Positions 50,627 through 60,210 of a stretch of DNA of 64,000 nt are shown piece by piece (the first letter of the stretch is position 1; the number at the start of each line of letters is the position of its first letter). The stretch is from Thermoflavifilum aggregans (GTDB lineage: Bacteria; Bacteroidota; Bacteroidia; Chitinophagales; Chitinophagaceae). The stretch covers positions 2,522,001 to 2,586,000 of the forward strand of contig NZ_PGFG01000001.1 in the NCBI RefSeq assembly GCF_002797735.1. Direction: 5' to 3'. The translations under genes were made by a program, and so were the position numbers. The notes below the pieces were generated by a model. That model saw only the letters and a list, made by a program, of their open reading frames with translations, was not told the DNA's origin and searched no databases.

Positions 50627-53600
50627 CTACAATTTTAAAAACTTCTGGGTTACAGAAATATTTTTTAACCCTGTTACATTTAGCAAATATAAGCCAGGTA
50701 CAAGGTTATGCACATCTATATCCTGACTAAATGAGTTGGTATGTGACTTATTAGCCTGGTAAACGGACATCAATTTACCTGTCAGGTCAAAAATCCGAAT
50801 AGCTAATGGACCATCATCTGGGCTATAGAAAAATACATGAAGTATACTACTTACCGGGTTAGGATAAAGAATCAGGGAAGAATTCTGAGTGGAACCATTT
50901 GCCTGTACTGTAAAGCTAAAGCGTGATGTAGCCTTTGCACCGGAATTATCTGTTACAGTCAATGTAAAGGTATAAGTACCCACATCCAGATTTTGCAAGG
51001 ACAGCATTGATGAATCCCATCCCTGAACAGTAATATCCGTGGGGCCTGCAATTTGATTCCACTGATAGGATACAATGCTGCCATCCGGATCATAGGATTG
51101 GCTACCATCCAAAACCAATGCATTGTTTGGGAAAATAACCAGGGTATCACCGCGGATATCGGCTACTGGTGGAATATTGGGACTGGGTTTTACAATGATT
51201 TGCACAGTATCTGATGCAGTAGCTCCATTGTTATCTGTAACAGTCAATTGAAAGACGTATGTACCTTCTACCAGACCATATAAAGTAGGTTTAGGTGTAT
51301 TGGCTCCAGTAATTGTATATACATTTGGTCCTGAAACGTAGGACCAGCTATAAGAAACTATTGATCCGTCGGGATCATAAGAAGCCGAGCCATTTAAAGT
51401 TGCCGTATTGTAGGGTAAAATAATGGTAATATCAGCACCGGCATTGGCAATGGGTGGCTTATTCGCAGGAGGTAGAATGATAATTGTGAGTTGATCAGAA
51501 GCAGAGACATGATTGCTGTCGGCCACAGTGAGCTGAATGACATATTTACCCGCTGTAAGATTTTGTAATATGGTTTGTGATGATAAAGAATCGCTGAAAG
51601 ATGCATGGCTGGCCGGAGGCGCAGCAAGGATCTGCCATTGATAATAGGCAATGCTTCCGGATGAATCTGAGGAACGACTTGCATCCAGCCAAACAGTATC
51701 CTGAGGTAGTTGAATTGTTCGGTCAGGGCCTGCATTTGCAACAGGAGCATGTGTATTATTCGGATTGACATTCACGGTAACATATCCGCTATCTGTTGCT
51801 CCCTGAGCATCTGTTACTGTGAGTTTAAAAATATATTGTCCGGCTACTAATCCTTTAACCCAGGTTTTAGCCGATAAACTATCCGTAATGATATATGCAC
51901 CAGGCGCCTGTACCTTGGTCCAGTTAAAATGCAGGTGTGTGAAATCACTGTCATCCGGATCATAGGATGCAGAACCATCAAGCAAAGCAGAATCAACAGG
52001 AAGATAAATGATAATGTTTCGGTTGGTTACTGCTACAGGTGGACGATTCGTTGCAGGAACAACAACAATCCAAACGGTATCTGTTGCCGTGGCTCCTGCA
52101 TTATCGGTAACATTCAGCTGGAAAAGATAATTTCCAGGTTTTGAAAAATGGACCCAAGTTTTTGGTGAAGATGCACTGTCTATTTTCCAACCAGCAGGAC
52201 CCTGTTTGAGTTGCCAGAAATAGGTTGTGATATATCCATCTGGATCGGAAGAAAGACTACCATCCAATAATACAGAGTCTGCGGGAAGACGAATGGTATC
52301 AGCACTAGCCAATGCTTTTGCCACCGGAGGTTTATTGGGATGAGGAGCATATTCGTACGCCCCTATATCAAAAGTAGCACCATAAGGTCTTGCATTCCCG
52401 TCCAGATCAGTTGTGATGCCATAACTTCTAAGATCCATACCGGCATCGACAGCCGGAGAACTCGGCAGCAGGTGATAATTGTCTGCGGCGGGATTCACAA
52501 AACCTGCTTTATTGATATCGGATATGAACAGATTATTCCGGATATCGTATTTGATCTGATAACCAATGGAAACAGCAGGAGGAATGTAAAATCCAGAATC
52601 GGGTTTATCGTAAAGCGGTTTCTGAATGTTTACCAGAAGATTGTTGTAAAACCGGTTTATGGTATCGGTTGTAGTGCCCCAGACAATGATACCGTTGCCT
52701 TTAATATTGACAAAAGTATTATTGAATACCCAGACAGCAGTTGGTTCAATACCGGCTTCCCCACCGCCTATTTGTATACCATCGGTATTGCTGTTGCAGA
52801 TAACATTATTATAAAATTTAGTTAATCCGGCTCCTAAAACCTGAACCGGCAATGTTTGTGCATGGTTGATCACATTATTATATACTTCTGCCCGTGTATT
52901 TCCGCCAATTAAAATGCCCATTCCCTGCCCGTAACCACCATTTAACCCCGGATAATTGATGTAATTATCATGGATAAGATTGGTTCCGTAATAGGCTTCT
53001 GCTAACTGAATGGCATCATTTCCTGTTGAATCAAAAGTATTATCATAGATTTCTATATCCTTTATTAAGGGATTATATAATGTATCAGGTGTGCAGGTAT
53101 TATCTACCTGATAATCGGCAGTCCGGCCGATATAGAAGCCTTCGTAACCTGTACCCACGACCTTTATGTGGTAAAATTTTATATCTTCCATCGTATAATT
53201 CTGGCGCCAGGTGGAAGGATCACTGCATACTGCCCTCGTTAAACACACGATTCCGGATCCTCTGACATGATTAATAAAAACATTGTGAACCTTAAAGTGA
53301 TCCGTATGTTCCTGCAAAATGATTCCATTTACCGCACCCCCACCTTCGCTAGCTGGTGTACCAACAAGCTCAAAACCATATTCAATTCCAGGGGTGCCAG
53401 ACCCATTTATCTCAAAATAACTGGAATGATTTCCAATGATAAATGTATAGCCACCCGTGTTATTTACACCAATTCTAACTACACCTCCACAATTTTGAAT
53501 GACTACTGGCGCTTCAGGGCTTCCGTTAAGATGCTCAATTGATAGATTTGGATAATCACCGGCTGGTATACAGATCGTATCACCTGGTTGAATATTAAAT

Positions 53601-55714
53601 TGGCTGTCAATATTTGGATACCAGAGTTGATTCCAAACAGGTAAAATGATACGCTTGTGTATAACCACGGGTGCAATCACTTGAATGAATACAGAATCCG
53701 CTGCAGAAGCTCCCGTACTATCTGTAACGGTTAACGAAAACTGATAGGTACCAGCAATAAGCTGTGAAATCCATGTCTGAGCCTGATTGCTGCTGCGAAT
53801 CACTGCAGGTGCAGGTCCGCTGACCTGTTTCCATAAATAAGTAAGCCTTCCCCCTTCGGGATCATAAGAACCACTGCCATCCAGGAAAAGGGAGTCAACC
53901 GGTAAATAAACAGAATCAGTCGATGTGCGTATATTGGCCACCGGAGGCTGATTGGGGGGATTCTGCACATACACTTTCACCGTATCTGTAGCCTGCAATC
54001 CTGCATCATCGGTTACTGTGATGGTAAATACATAGATCCCCGCCTTTAAATTTTTTACGATCGTACTTGCCCGAGCAGGTGAAACTATGACAGCAGATGC
54101 ATCTCCCTGATTCAAAGCCCATTGATATGTTGTAATGGTATGCAATGAATCATACGAACCAGATGCATCTAGATACACACTGTCATTGGGAAGCGTAATG
54201 GATATATTTTTTGTCTTCAGGACAATGACTGGCGGATACTGGGCAGGAGCCGGATTTACCGTAACAAATACAGTATCTACTGAACTCAAGCCATTGTTAT
54301 CCGTTATGGTAATTAAAAAGGCTGCATTGCCGGTCTGCAGGCCCGTGACCCAGGTGCTAGCCTGAGCAGGAGAAAGGATACGAGCAGTATTTCCGCTGAT
54401 TTGTGCCCATCGGTACTGTATAATCGTACCATCCGGATCCGTTGATGCGGATGCATCCAGATAGACACTGTCTGTTGGCAACGTAATGGTGATAAAACGG
54501 GATGCTAATTTTACCACAGGTGGCTTGGGAGGTGCCGGATTCACCTGTATTGTGACAGTATCCACCCCTTGCAAACCTCCATTGTCTGTGACAGTAAGAG
54601 TGAAACGATAGCTACCTGCCTGTAAACTATCCAACCAGGTTTTCGGTTGATTTGGGGTAATGATTTTGGCCTGGTTGGGCCCGCTGATCTGTTTCCATTG
54701 ATAATTCGTAATCGTTCCATCCGGATCATAAGATCCGCTTCCATCCACCTGCACACTATCCACTGGCAAGGTAGTTGTTACATTTTTCGACGATAATTTC
54801 ACTACCGGAGGCTGATTGGGAGACGGAGGCAAGGAGTCCACAGCGCCTCTGGCATACTGCAACATCCACTCATAGATATTCATGGATTTGCCATTGATGG
54901 TTTCCCGGTAATTGGGATTGTAATAGTTATTCCAGCAGCAATGCCCACCATGATATGAGGTAAATCTGGCGTGACCAGGTGCATAAGCATTGATGCTATC
55001 CATACCTTGCTCCGTTTTTAAACCCCATAAATCTCCGCTCGGATCACCAAAACCCCATGCATATATGCTGTCAGAAGCTATATTGTAGGCATCCGGATAA
55101 CTGGGAGTAGTAGCCATACTCATAGGCACAATTGCAGCTGCCTTAAAATTGGGTGTAACCTGATAATGCGCAGAATAATTCCATGTGGTCCATCCACCCG
55201 CACTCAATCCGGTTAAATAAATTCTGTTCGTATCCACCCGATACTTTTGTACCAAAAATGCAAGAATATAGGGTACCGCTTTAAAATCAGTACTCCATGA
55301 ACTAGCCTGGGGCGATACCACAATAAATTTATATGGCATGCCATCTTTTGGATTGATGAAATAACTGGGCCATTGATTATGCGCGATAAAATAGGCCGGG
55401 CCACCCGCACCAGTGCTATTGTATATTTTGCTAAGATCCGTACCCGATTCTCCGGATCCATGAAAAAACACCAGCAGCGGATAGGTGTGGCTGGTAGAGG
55501 CATAATCATCCGGCAAATGAAGCAAAGCCCCTTCTGTAGAACCGTATTGATTGATAGGTACCTGAATGGCAGATTGATCACCCTGGGCTAGCGAAATAAA
55601 TGGCAGACAAAGCATCACTGCTGTCAACATCTTCCAGGGGGCATACAGAACCGTCATACGAAAGCAAGAATGCCAACTCACACATATCTTGCTTTCAAAG
55701 CTGGTTTTTTTCAT
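50627..55714 (-). CDS. Giant secreted esterase-like / PKD / beta-helix protein with type IX (type A) sorting signal
   Basis: 1695 residues. A signal peptide (core MLTAVMLCLPFISLAQ) precedes an alpha/beta-hydrolase domain (about 45-285) with LLVFFHGSGESGTDL, nucleophile motif GLSAGG and late histidines in YHGGHCCWNN, as in PHB-depolymerase or feruloyl-esterase-like enzymes. Four PKD-type repeats follow (each ending like FTLTVTDNGGLQGVDTV), then a right-handed beta-helix (IQPGDTICIPAGDYPNLSIE, several NNVI and YNN turns, ending FDIGAYEY), five more PKD repeats, and a C-terminal Por-type sorting domain (LILYPNPVSS ... GLYLLNVTG). The type IX system probably exports it to the surface, where it may act on polysaccharide esters. 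A minus-strand promoter lies at 55840-55871. Later Met starts inside the signal region are possible. Confidence 0.88.
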   Translation of the reverse strand: MKKTSFESKICVSWHSCFRMTVLYAPWKMLTAVMLCLPFISLAQGDQSAIQVPINQYGSTEGALLHLPDDYASTSHTYPLLVFFHGSGESGTDLSKIYNSTGAGGPAYFIAHNQWPSYFINPKDGMPYKFIVVSPQASSWSTDFKAVPYILAFLVQKYRVDTNRIYLTGLSAGGWTTWNYSAHYQVTPNFKAAAIVPMSMATTPSYPDAYNIASDSIYAWGFGDPSGDLWGLKTEQGMDSINAYAPGHARFTSYHGGHCCWNNYYNPNYRETINGKSMNIYEWMLQYARGAVDSLPPSPNQPPVVKLSSKNVTTTLPVDSVQVDGSGSYDPDGTITNYQWKQISGPNQAKIITPNQPKTWLDSLQAGSYRFTLTVTDNGGLQGVDTVTIQVNPAPPKPPVVKLASRFITITLPTDSVYLDASASTDPDGTIIQYRWAQISGNTARILSPAQASTWVTGLQTGNAAFLITITDNNGLSSVDTVFVTVNPAPAQYPPVIVLKTKNISITLPNDSVYLDASGSYDSLHTITTYQWALNQGDASAVIVSPARASTIVKNLKAGIYVFTITVTDDAGLQATDTVKVYVQNPPNQPPVANIRTSTDSVYLPVDSLFLDGSGSYDPEGGRLTYLWKQVSGPAPAVIRSSNQAQTWISQLIAGTYQFSLTVTDSTGASAADSVFIQVIAPVVIHKRIILPVWNQLWYPNIDSQFNIQPGDTICIPAGDYPNLSIEHLNGSPEAPVVIQNCGGVVRIGVNNTGGYTFIIGNHSSYFEINGSGTPGIEYGFELVGTPASEGGGAVNGIILQEHTDHFKVHNVFINHVRGSGIVCLTRAVCSDPSTWRQNYTMEDIKFYHIKVVGTGYEGFYIGRTADYQVDNTCTPDTLYNPLIKDIEIYDNTFDSTGNDAIQLAEAYYGTNLIHDNYINYPGLNGGYGQGMGILIGGNTRAEVYNNVINHAQTLPVQVLGAGLTKFYNNVICNSNTDGIQIGGGEAGIEPTAVWVFNNTFVNIKGNGIIVWGTTTDTINRFYNNLLVNIQKPLYDKPDSGFYIPPAVSIGYQIKYDIRNNLFISDINKAGFVNPAADNYHLLPSSPAVDAGMDLRSYGITTDLDGNARPYGATFDIGAYEYAPHPNKPPVAKALASADTIRLPADSVLLDGSLSSDPDGYITTYFWQLKQGPAGWKIDSASSPKTWVHFSKPGNYLFQLNVTDNAGATATDTVWIVVVPATNRPPVAVTNRNIIIYLPVDSALLDGSASYDPDDSDFTHLHFNWTKVQAPGAYIITDSLSAKTWVKGLVAGQYIFKLTVTDAQGATDSGYVTVNVNPNNTHAPVANAGPDRTIQLPQDTVWLDASRSSDSSGSIAYYQWQILAAPPASHASFSDSLSSQTILQNLTAGKYVIQLTVADSNHVSASDQLTIIILPPANKPPIANAGADITIILPYNTATLNGSASYDPDGSIVSYSWSYVSGPNVYTITGANTPKPTLYGLVEGTYVFQLTVTDNNGATASDTVQIIVKPSPNIPPVADIRGDTLVIFPNNALVLDGSQSYDPDGSIVSYQWNQIAGPTDITVQGWDSSMLSLQNLDVGTYTFTLTVTDNSGAKATSRFSFTVQANGSTQNSSLILYPNPVSSILHVFFYSPDDGPLAIRIFDLTGKLMSVYQANKSHTNSFSQDIDVHNLVPGLYLLNVTGLKNISVTQKFLKL

Positions 55715-56052
55715 AGGCAACGGACGTTTATAAAAGTTGCACGTACTCCGTAACTGTTATCAGGATATTCATAAGATATTTCAAAATGAATTATTTTTCC
55801 ATAAATAAGGGAAATATCAAAAAAACGCTAAATTATACCCAAAAATAATGCTAAAATTTTCATGTATGCAAGCCGTCCGCACCTATACTTTTTGTGAGAT
55901 CGCTACAAGCAGAGCTAATTCCTGAATAATTTTTTGAATACCTAAAATCTTACACATGAATAATAATTCTAAATTATGAATAAAAAAATTTACTAACATA
56001 CAAAATTTGAATTTATCTAAATAATTGGCAAAAAATTAGAAAATTACTACCC
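55715..56052. other. AT-rich divergent intergenic region
   Basis: 338 bp between the divergent esterase/PKD gene and the HAD phosphatase gene. It contains the minus-strand promoter candidate listed separately. On the plus strand I see no perfect TAnnTTTG box before the HAD gene, only A/T-rich sequence. No ORF with coding character is present. Confidence 0.6.
55840..55871 (-). promoter_or_regulatory. Candidate promoter of the esterase/PKD giant
   Basis: On the minus strand TTG (55871-55869) is followed after 21 bp by TATTTTTG (55847-55840), fitting the Bacteroidota consensus. The leader to the start at 55714 would be about 115-120 bases. Confidence 0.5.
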
Positions 56053-56649
56053 ATGCAGGAAAAACAGGCTCTCGCAATTTTTGACTTTGATCATACCCTC
56101 ACTACAGGCGACACACTCCTGGCTTTTATTCAGTTCGTAAAAGGAAGGAATAAATTCATATTTGGATTACTCAGGCTTTCTCCTGCATTAATATTGTATA
56201 AGCTGCATCTGATGAGCAACCAAAAGGCTAAGGAAAAAGTACTGACTCACTTTTTCGGAGGAATGAACGCCAGAGAATTTGCAAAGTACGGAATGGCATT
56301 TCAAGAGAATATTTTGCCGGGCATGTTACGCAAAGAAGCTATGAAAGCTTTATCTTTTCATCAGAAAAGAAATAACCGGATTATTGTAATAACAGCTTCT
56401 GCCGGGGAATGGGTTGCTCATTGGTGCGACCAGCAGGGTATTTTTTGCATTGCCACTCAGTTGGAAATCAGGGAAGGAAAAATAACCGGGAAAATAAAAG
56501 GAAAAAATTGCTATGGGATAGAAAAATTACGAAGGCTGCTGGAAACGATTGACATAAAACAGTTTGAAGAGATTCATGTATATGGCGACAGCAGAGGAGA
56601 TAAAGAATTATTAAGCATTGCCACTCATCCGCATTACAAAAGCTTTTGA
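56053..56649 (+). CDS. HAD-IB family phosphatase (SerB-like)
   Basis: 198 residues. HAD motif I is IFDFDHTLTTGDTLL (nucleophilic Asp about residue 11 and general acid two residues on), motif II is IVITASAGEW, and motif III/IV is the Lys region followed by VYGDSRGDKELL. The helical cap (about 20-85: FVKGRNKFIFGLLRLSPALILYKL) is typical of the HAD-IB group that includes phosphoserine phosphatase and membrane-lipid head-group phosphatases. HAD domains of this class occur fused to or beside UbiA-type phosphoribosyltransferases, so it may dephosphorylate polyprenylphosphoryl-5-phosphoribose, the step missing from the operon at 39.7-48.9 kb. That role is inferred. The next gene starts 3 bp downstream. 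Confidence 0.85.
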   Translation: MQEKQALAIFDFDHTLTTGDTLLAFIQFVKGRNKFIFGLLRLSPALILYKLHLMSNQKAKEKVLTHFFGGMNAREFAKYGMAFQENILPGMLRKEAMKALSFHQKRNNRIIVITASAGEWVAHWCDQQGIFCIATQLEIREGKITGKIKGKNCYGIEKLRRLLETIDIKQFEEIHVYGDSRGDKELLSIATHPHYKSF

Positions 56650-56652
56650 AAT

Positions 56653-57510
56653 ATGCGCATGTGTTATTTAATACAGGCACATAAATATCCGGAACAGGTA
56701 GCACGTTTGGTGAAACGGATTGCTCATCCATCAATGGATATTTATATACATGTGGATAGAAAGGCAAATGAAAAAACATTCAGAGAGGCCTTAAAAAATG
56801 AAGAGGTGCATTTTATACGGAACAGGATAGATGTCAGATGGGCAGGATTCAGCAATGCTCTTGCAACAGTAAATGGATTAAGAGAAATCATTTCAACCGG
56901 AACAAATTATGATTATATTCATGTAATTAGCGGGCAGGATTACCCTATCAAGTCAAATGAATACATCGTAAATTTCTTCAAGGAACATGCTGGCAAAGAA
57001 TTTATGATGTATAAATCAATATATGATGAATGGACAGAAGCATTGCCTAAAATAGAGTATTACCATTTTGAAGACTGGAAAATAAAAGGAAAATATCGCC
57101 TGAGCTTTATCCTGAAACGGATTCTTCCTAAACGTAAATTCCCTTATGGATGGAAACCCTATGGTTATTCCAGATGGTTTTCCATAACAACCAACCTGGC
57201 AGAATATATGCTGAACTTTATAGACGACCATCCGCAATTTGTAAGGTTTTTTAAATATACAACATGCGGAGATGAGATATTCTTCTGTACAATTGCACAT
57301 TATTCACCCTTTGCAGAAAAAATAGTGAACGACGACCTCAGATATGTGGATTGGTCAACAAAAGTTGCAAACCCAAAGGCTGCCAACCCTAAGATACTCA
57401 CAAGGGAAGACTTTGAAAAACTAAAGAATTCCAGCAAATTATGGGCAAGAAAATTTGATATGAACACAGACATGGAAATATTGAATCAGGTAGATCAGAT
57501 AATTCAGTAA
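56653..57510 (+). CDS. GT14 (core-2/I-branching type) glycosyltransferase
   Basis: 285 residues. It matches the Branch family (PF02485): the N-terminal YLIQAHKYPEQVARLVKRI, DIYIHVDRKANEKTF, VRWAGFSNALATVNGLREI, the signature YIHVISGQDYPIKSN (about 92-106), SRWFSITTNLAEYML and TTCGDEIFFCTIAHYSPFA with the catalytic Glu. Bacterial members are thought to transfer GlcNAc or xylose in capsules and exopolysaccharides. No membrane helix is present. It forms a two-gene unit with the HAD phosphatase. Its end overlaps a decayed minus-strand gene. Confidence 0.9.
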   Translation: MRMCYLIQAHKYPEQVARLVKRIAHPSMDIYIHVDRKANEKTFREALKNEEVHFIRNRIDVRWAGFSNALATVNGLREIISTGTNYDYIHVISGQDYPIKSNEYIVNFFKEHAGKEFMMYKSIYDEWTEALPKIEYYHFEDWKIKGKYRLSFILKRILPKRKFPYGWKPYGYSRWFSITTNLAEYMLNFIDDHPQFVRFFKYTTCGDEIFFCTIAHYSPFAEKIVNDDLRYVDWSTKVANPKAANPKILTREDFEKLKNSSKLWARKFDMNTDMEILNQVDQIIQ

Positions 57511-57959
57511 TTACAATTCAAAATAGAATAGTATTGGGATTTTACATAAATAGAGTAATGTTGGTCAATGAATTTACATAACTGAAAATAATATTTTACA
57601 TTGGATGGGACCATATAGTTAAAAACCTTACTTGAGGAGAAAATAATGATCACCTTTGGAGGATGATGCTTAAACAAATAAATATATTCATTCCAGATTT
57701 GACGAACACAACTTTTTTCAATACCACAACATAAAAAATGAATCTCTCGTACAAAAAGAATGAGAGTAAAAAGATTCAACACAAAAAGCATATTATTCCC
57801 TTTCCGGATTTTATCGTAAACCTCAACGGCATCTCTGGGAATAATAATACAAGTAAAAGTTATACATATTAAAGAATCTGGATAAGAAAAATATAATAAA
57901 ATAAGGAATAGAAGGAGACCACAAGATATCAGATTAATACATGAGTTTAATCAATTGAC
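57504..57959 (-). pseudogene. Remnant of a polytopic membrane glycosyltransferase (C-terminal part)
   Basis: The minus-strand frame is open from about 57950 to 57504, but the first ATG (57791) is internal. The reading LLLFLILLYFSYPDS (a membrane helix), then DAVEVYDKIRKGNNMLFVLN and further on WNEYIYLFKHHPPKVIIIF and FIDQHYSIYVKSQYYSIL resembles the last helix and C-terminal soluble tail of GT-C (PMT/ArnT-like) proteins. There the pattern is a Y-x-x-I segment, a strand FVWG, then a W-x-E-Y-I segment with NPPKxIII and FI-x-x-x-Y. The upstream 250 bp contain no matching membrane segments, so most of the gene is gone. I treat it as a decayed fragment. Confidence 0.45.
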
Positions 57960-58212
57960 CTCGGAAAGCTACTTTGGGAATTAATATCGAAAATTAATCT
58001 GTTAATAATGTCTCATTTCATTGTACAACAGAAAACGTAATTTACTAAGTATGAATCTACAAGCTTATGCAAATAAAAAGATTAAACTAGAACTTATCTA
58101 AAAAACTAAAATAAAAATCGAGTAAATAATTAAGACATGAGGTTTAATCATAAAAAATACATACAAAAATCTTATACAATCAGAATACAAGAAAAAATGA
58201 TAATATAATGGA
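57960..58212. other. AT-rich non-coding stretch
   Basis: 253 bp of very AT-rich sequence between the glycosyltransferase remnant and the methyltransferase stop. With the remnant it makes a 700-bp gap without an intact gene. I see no promoter with both boxes, no terminator hairpin and no repeat. It probably represents the eroded remainder of the pseudogene. Confidence 0.5.
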
Positions 58213-59010
58213 TTACTCACGCTTTTCCCAGACCATTAAAAAGCCACCTGTACAGAAATAGGGGAGCATATCTGCCAATTCGCAATCCAGTCTCTGCAAA
58301 AAGGGAATTCTTTTTGTAAAAAAAGAAAAAGGAAATACATCTTCCATGAAATTGGATTTACTCCATCGGGTAATGACAAATCCCTGACTTTTAGCCAGAT
58401 TCTTCAATTGCCTTCTGGTAAAAAACTGTACATGATCGAGCCGATCGGCGGCTGATTGAACAGTTGTACCCCTATAACCCATAATCTTTTTAACTTTCAG
58501 GAGATAATTCCATAACATAGGTTGCTGATTCCGAATATACAAAGTAGGTCTTGTAACCAGCAATTCTCTGGGACCATATCCGTTTGGGACCGTAACAATC
58601 AGTTTGCCATTTTCTTTCAGGAGTTTATTTATTTGCTGGAGTAAAACTTCCGGATGATCCAGATGTTCCAACACCTCACTGCAGATAATCACATCAAACT
58701 GCGCCCCTTCCATAGTTAATTTTTCCGCATGCATTACCTCAAATCGTACATGTTCCCACATATTCAATTTACGCGCCTGATCAATAGCTTTTTCGCTAAT
58801 ATCCACACCTAATACGCGAAAACCCATTCCACCAAGGTATCTGCTAATCACTCCATTTCCACAACCTATATCCAGTATCGTTGAATATATAGGCAGATGC
58901 TCAACCTGCTGCCTGATAAAATGAAGCCGCTTCACATCAACTATGCGATCATACTCGTATTTCTCAGGCAGTATGTACGATGGACTTAGTTGGGTGGACA
59001 GTGCGTTCAT
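58213..59010 (-). CDS. Class I SAM-dependent methyltransferase, UbiG-like
   Basis: 265 residues from the ATG at 59010 (MNALSTQLSPSYILPEKYEY); earlier in-frame Met codons lie deeper in the neighbouring gene. Motif I is ILDIGCGNGVISRYLGGMGF, followed by VLGVDISEKAIDQARKL, FDVIICSEVLEHLDHPEVLL and LIVTVPNGYGPRE. This is a typical Methyltransf_11/UbiG fold. The Arg/Lys-rich C-terminal part (TRRQLKNLAKSQGFVITRW) completes it. It overlaps the end of the upstream glycosyltransferase gene by 47 bp, so the two are translationally linked. It probably modifies a glycan precursor. Confidence 0.85.
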   Translation of the reverse strand: MNALSTQLSPSYILPEKYEYDRIVDVKRLHFIRQQVEHLPIYSTILDIGCGNGVISRYLGGMGFRVLGVDISEKAIDQARKLNMWEHVRFEVMHAEKLTMEGAQFDVIICSEVLEHLDHPEVLLQQINKLLKENGKLIVTVPNGYGPRELLVTRPTLYIRNQQPMLWNYLLKVKKIMGYRGTTVQSAADRLDHVQFFTRRQLKNLAKSQGFVITRWSKSNFMEDVFPFSFFTKRIPFLQRLDCELADMLPYFCTGGFLMVWEKRE

Positions 59011-60115
59011 AAATATTCTCAATTTGATGAATCGTATGAATAATATTGAATTCTGTTTCAACGGTATATCTTGCGGCCTTCTGCAATCGGGATCTTAAAT
59101 CACTGAGAGAACATAATTGCAAAAGAAGTGAAGATAGTGAGTCATGATCCTGAGGAGCAAATAATAAGCCGTTCTCACCATTCGTAATTACTTCACGATG
59201 AGGTGGAATATCAGATACTACAACTGCATTTTCCATAGCCATGGCTTCCAGCAAGCCTATTGGCAGCCCTTCCCAAAGGGAAGGCAGACAATAAATATCA
59301 GTAGTTGCAAGGATATCAGAAATATCCTGCCGGAAGCCAAGCAGACGAACATACGAAATAAGATTACGGCGGGTCAGCCAGGTTAAAATATCAGGCATAA
59401 GTTCGCCATCTCCTACCATGACAAGGAATAACCGATGATCTGTTTCATGTAATGCTTTTTCAAAGGCATTCAAAAGAACAAAAGGATTTTTTTGGGCAGT
59501 CATTCTTGCCACAAAGGCAATTACAACTGCATCATCGGGGATAGATAATTCATTGCGTATGTGAGAGGTAACATGTCTTCTGGTAAACTTGTTCAGATCA
59601 ACCCCGTTTCGTATCACAACGGAATTATATTTATTCAGATAATACTGTCCTGATTGCTGATCAGCATAAGAAACATTCATATTAAGAGTAGTACGCCGCG
59701 TAATCCAGTTTTCGGCCATTCGCCGTAAGTAAAAGTAAAATTGAGATTGACCAGGATGAAATGACCAGCCATGAATGGTATACAACACAGGAATTTTAAG
59801 CAATCTGGCAACAGGCACGAGATTGCTGGCAGCTCTTGAACCATGCACATGAATAATATCCGGATGTATGCTTTTCAACAGCCGGAATAAAGATGAAAAA
59901 GAAGAAAAATGAAAGGCCTTACGTATCGGAATCACAATGCATTGAATACCCTTCTCCCTGAGGGCATGTATCATTGGTCCATCTGTAAAACTCAATACTG
60001 AGTGCTGATATATGGAAGAGTCTAACCCATCTATTAACTGAAGAATATAAGTTTCACCCCCACCAATTTTACCCTGGCGGATAGCATGGAGAATATGTAT
60101 TTTATCATTTGGCAT
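58964..60115 (-). CDS. Family 4 glycosyltransferase
   Basis: 383 residues from the ATG at 60115 (MPNDKIHILHAIRQGKIGGGE); the open frame to 60238 overlaps asnB and is rejected. It has the GT-B fold: donor and acceptor N-domain with GGGETYILQLIDGL and IIHVHGSRAASNLVPVARLLK, then the C-domain with VIAFVARMTAQKNPFVLLNAFEKAL, FLVMVGDGELM, YVRLLGFRQDISDILATTDIYCLPSLWEGLPIGLLEAMAMENAVVVSD. The last segment carries the E-x7-E motif that contacts the nucleotide sugar. It is cytosolic. It follows asnB after 95 bp and overlaps the methyltransferase gene. Confidence 0.92.
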   Translation of the reverse strand: MPNDKIHILHAIRQGKIGGGETYILQLIDGLDSSIYQHSVLSFTDGPMIHALREKGIQCIVIPIRKAFHFSSFSSLFRLLKSIHPDIIHVHGSRAASNLVPVARLLKIPVLYTIHGWSFHPGQSQFYFYLRRMAENWITRRTTLNMNVSYADQQSGQYYLNKYNSVVIRNGVDLNKFTRRHVTSHIRNELSIPDDAVVIAFVARMTAQKNPFVLLNAFEKALHETDHRLFLVMVGDGELMPDILTWLTRRNLISYVRLLGFRQDISDILATTDIYCLPSLWEGLPIGLLEAMAMENAVVVSDIPPHREVITNGENGLLFAPQDHDSLSSLLLQLCSLSDLRSRLQKAARYTVETEFNIIHTIHQIENIYERTVHPTKSIVHTA

Positions 60116-60210
60116 GGATGAATAAAACTTAATAAATTTTCTGAAAACTTTTGGTCTGAGTTGATAATTAAAAATGAGTTTTGCAACATCAGATTTGCTA
60201 TACGATATTA

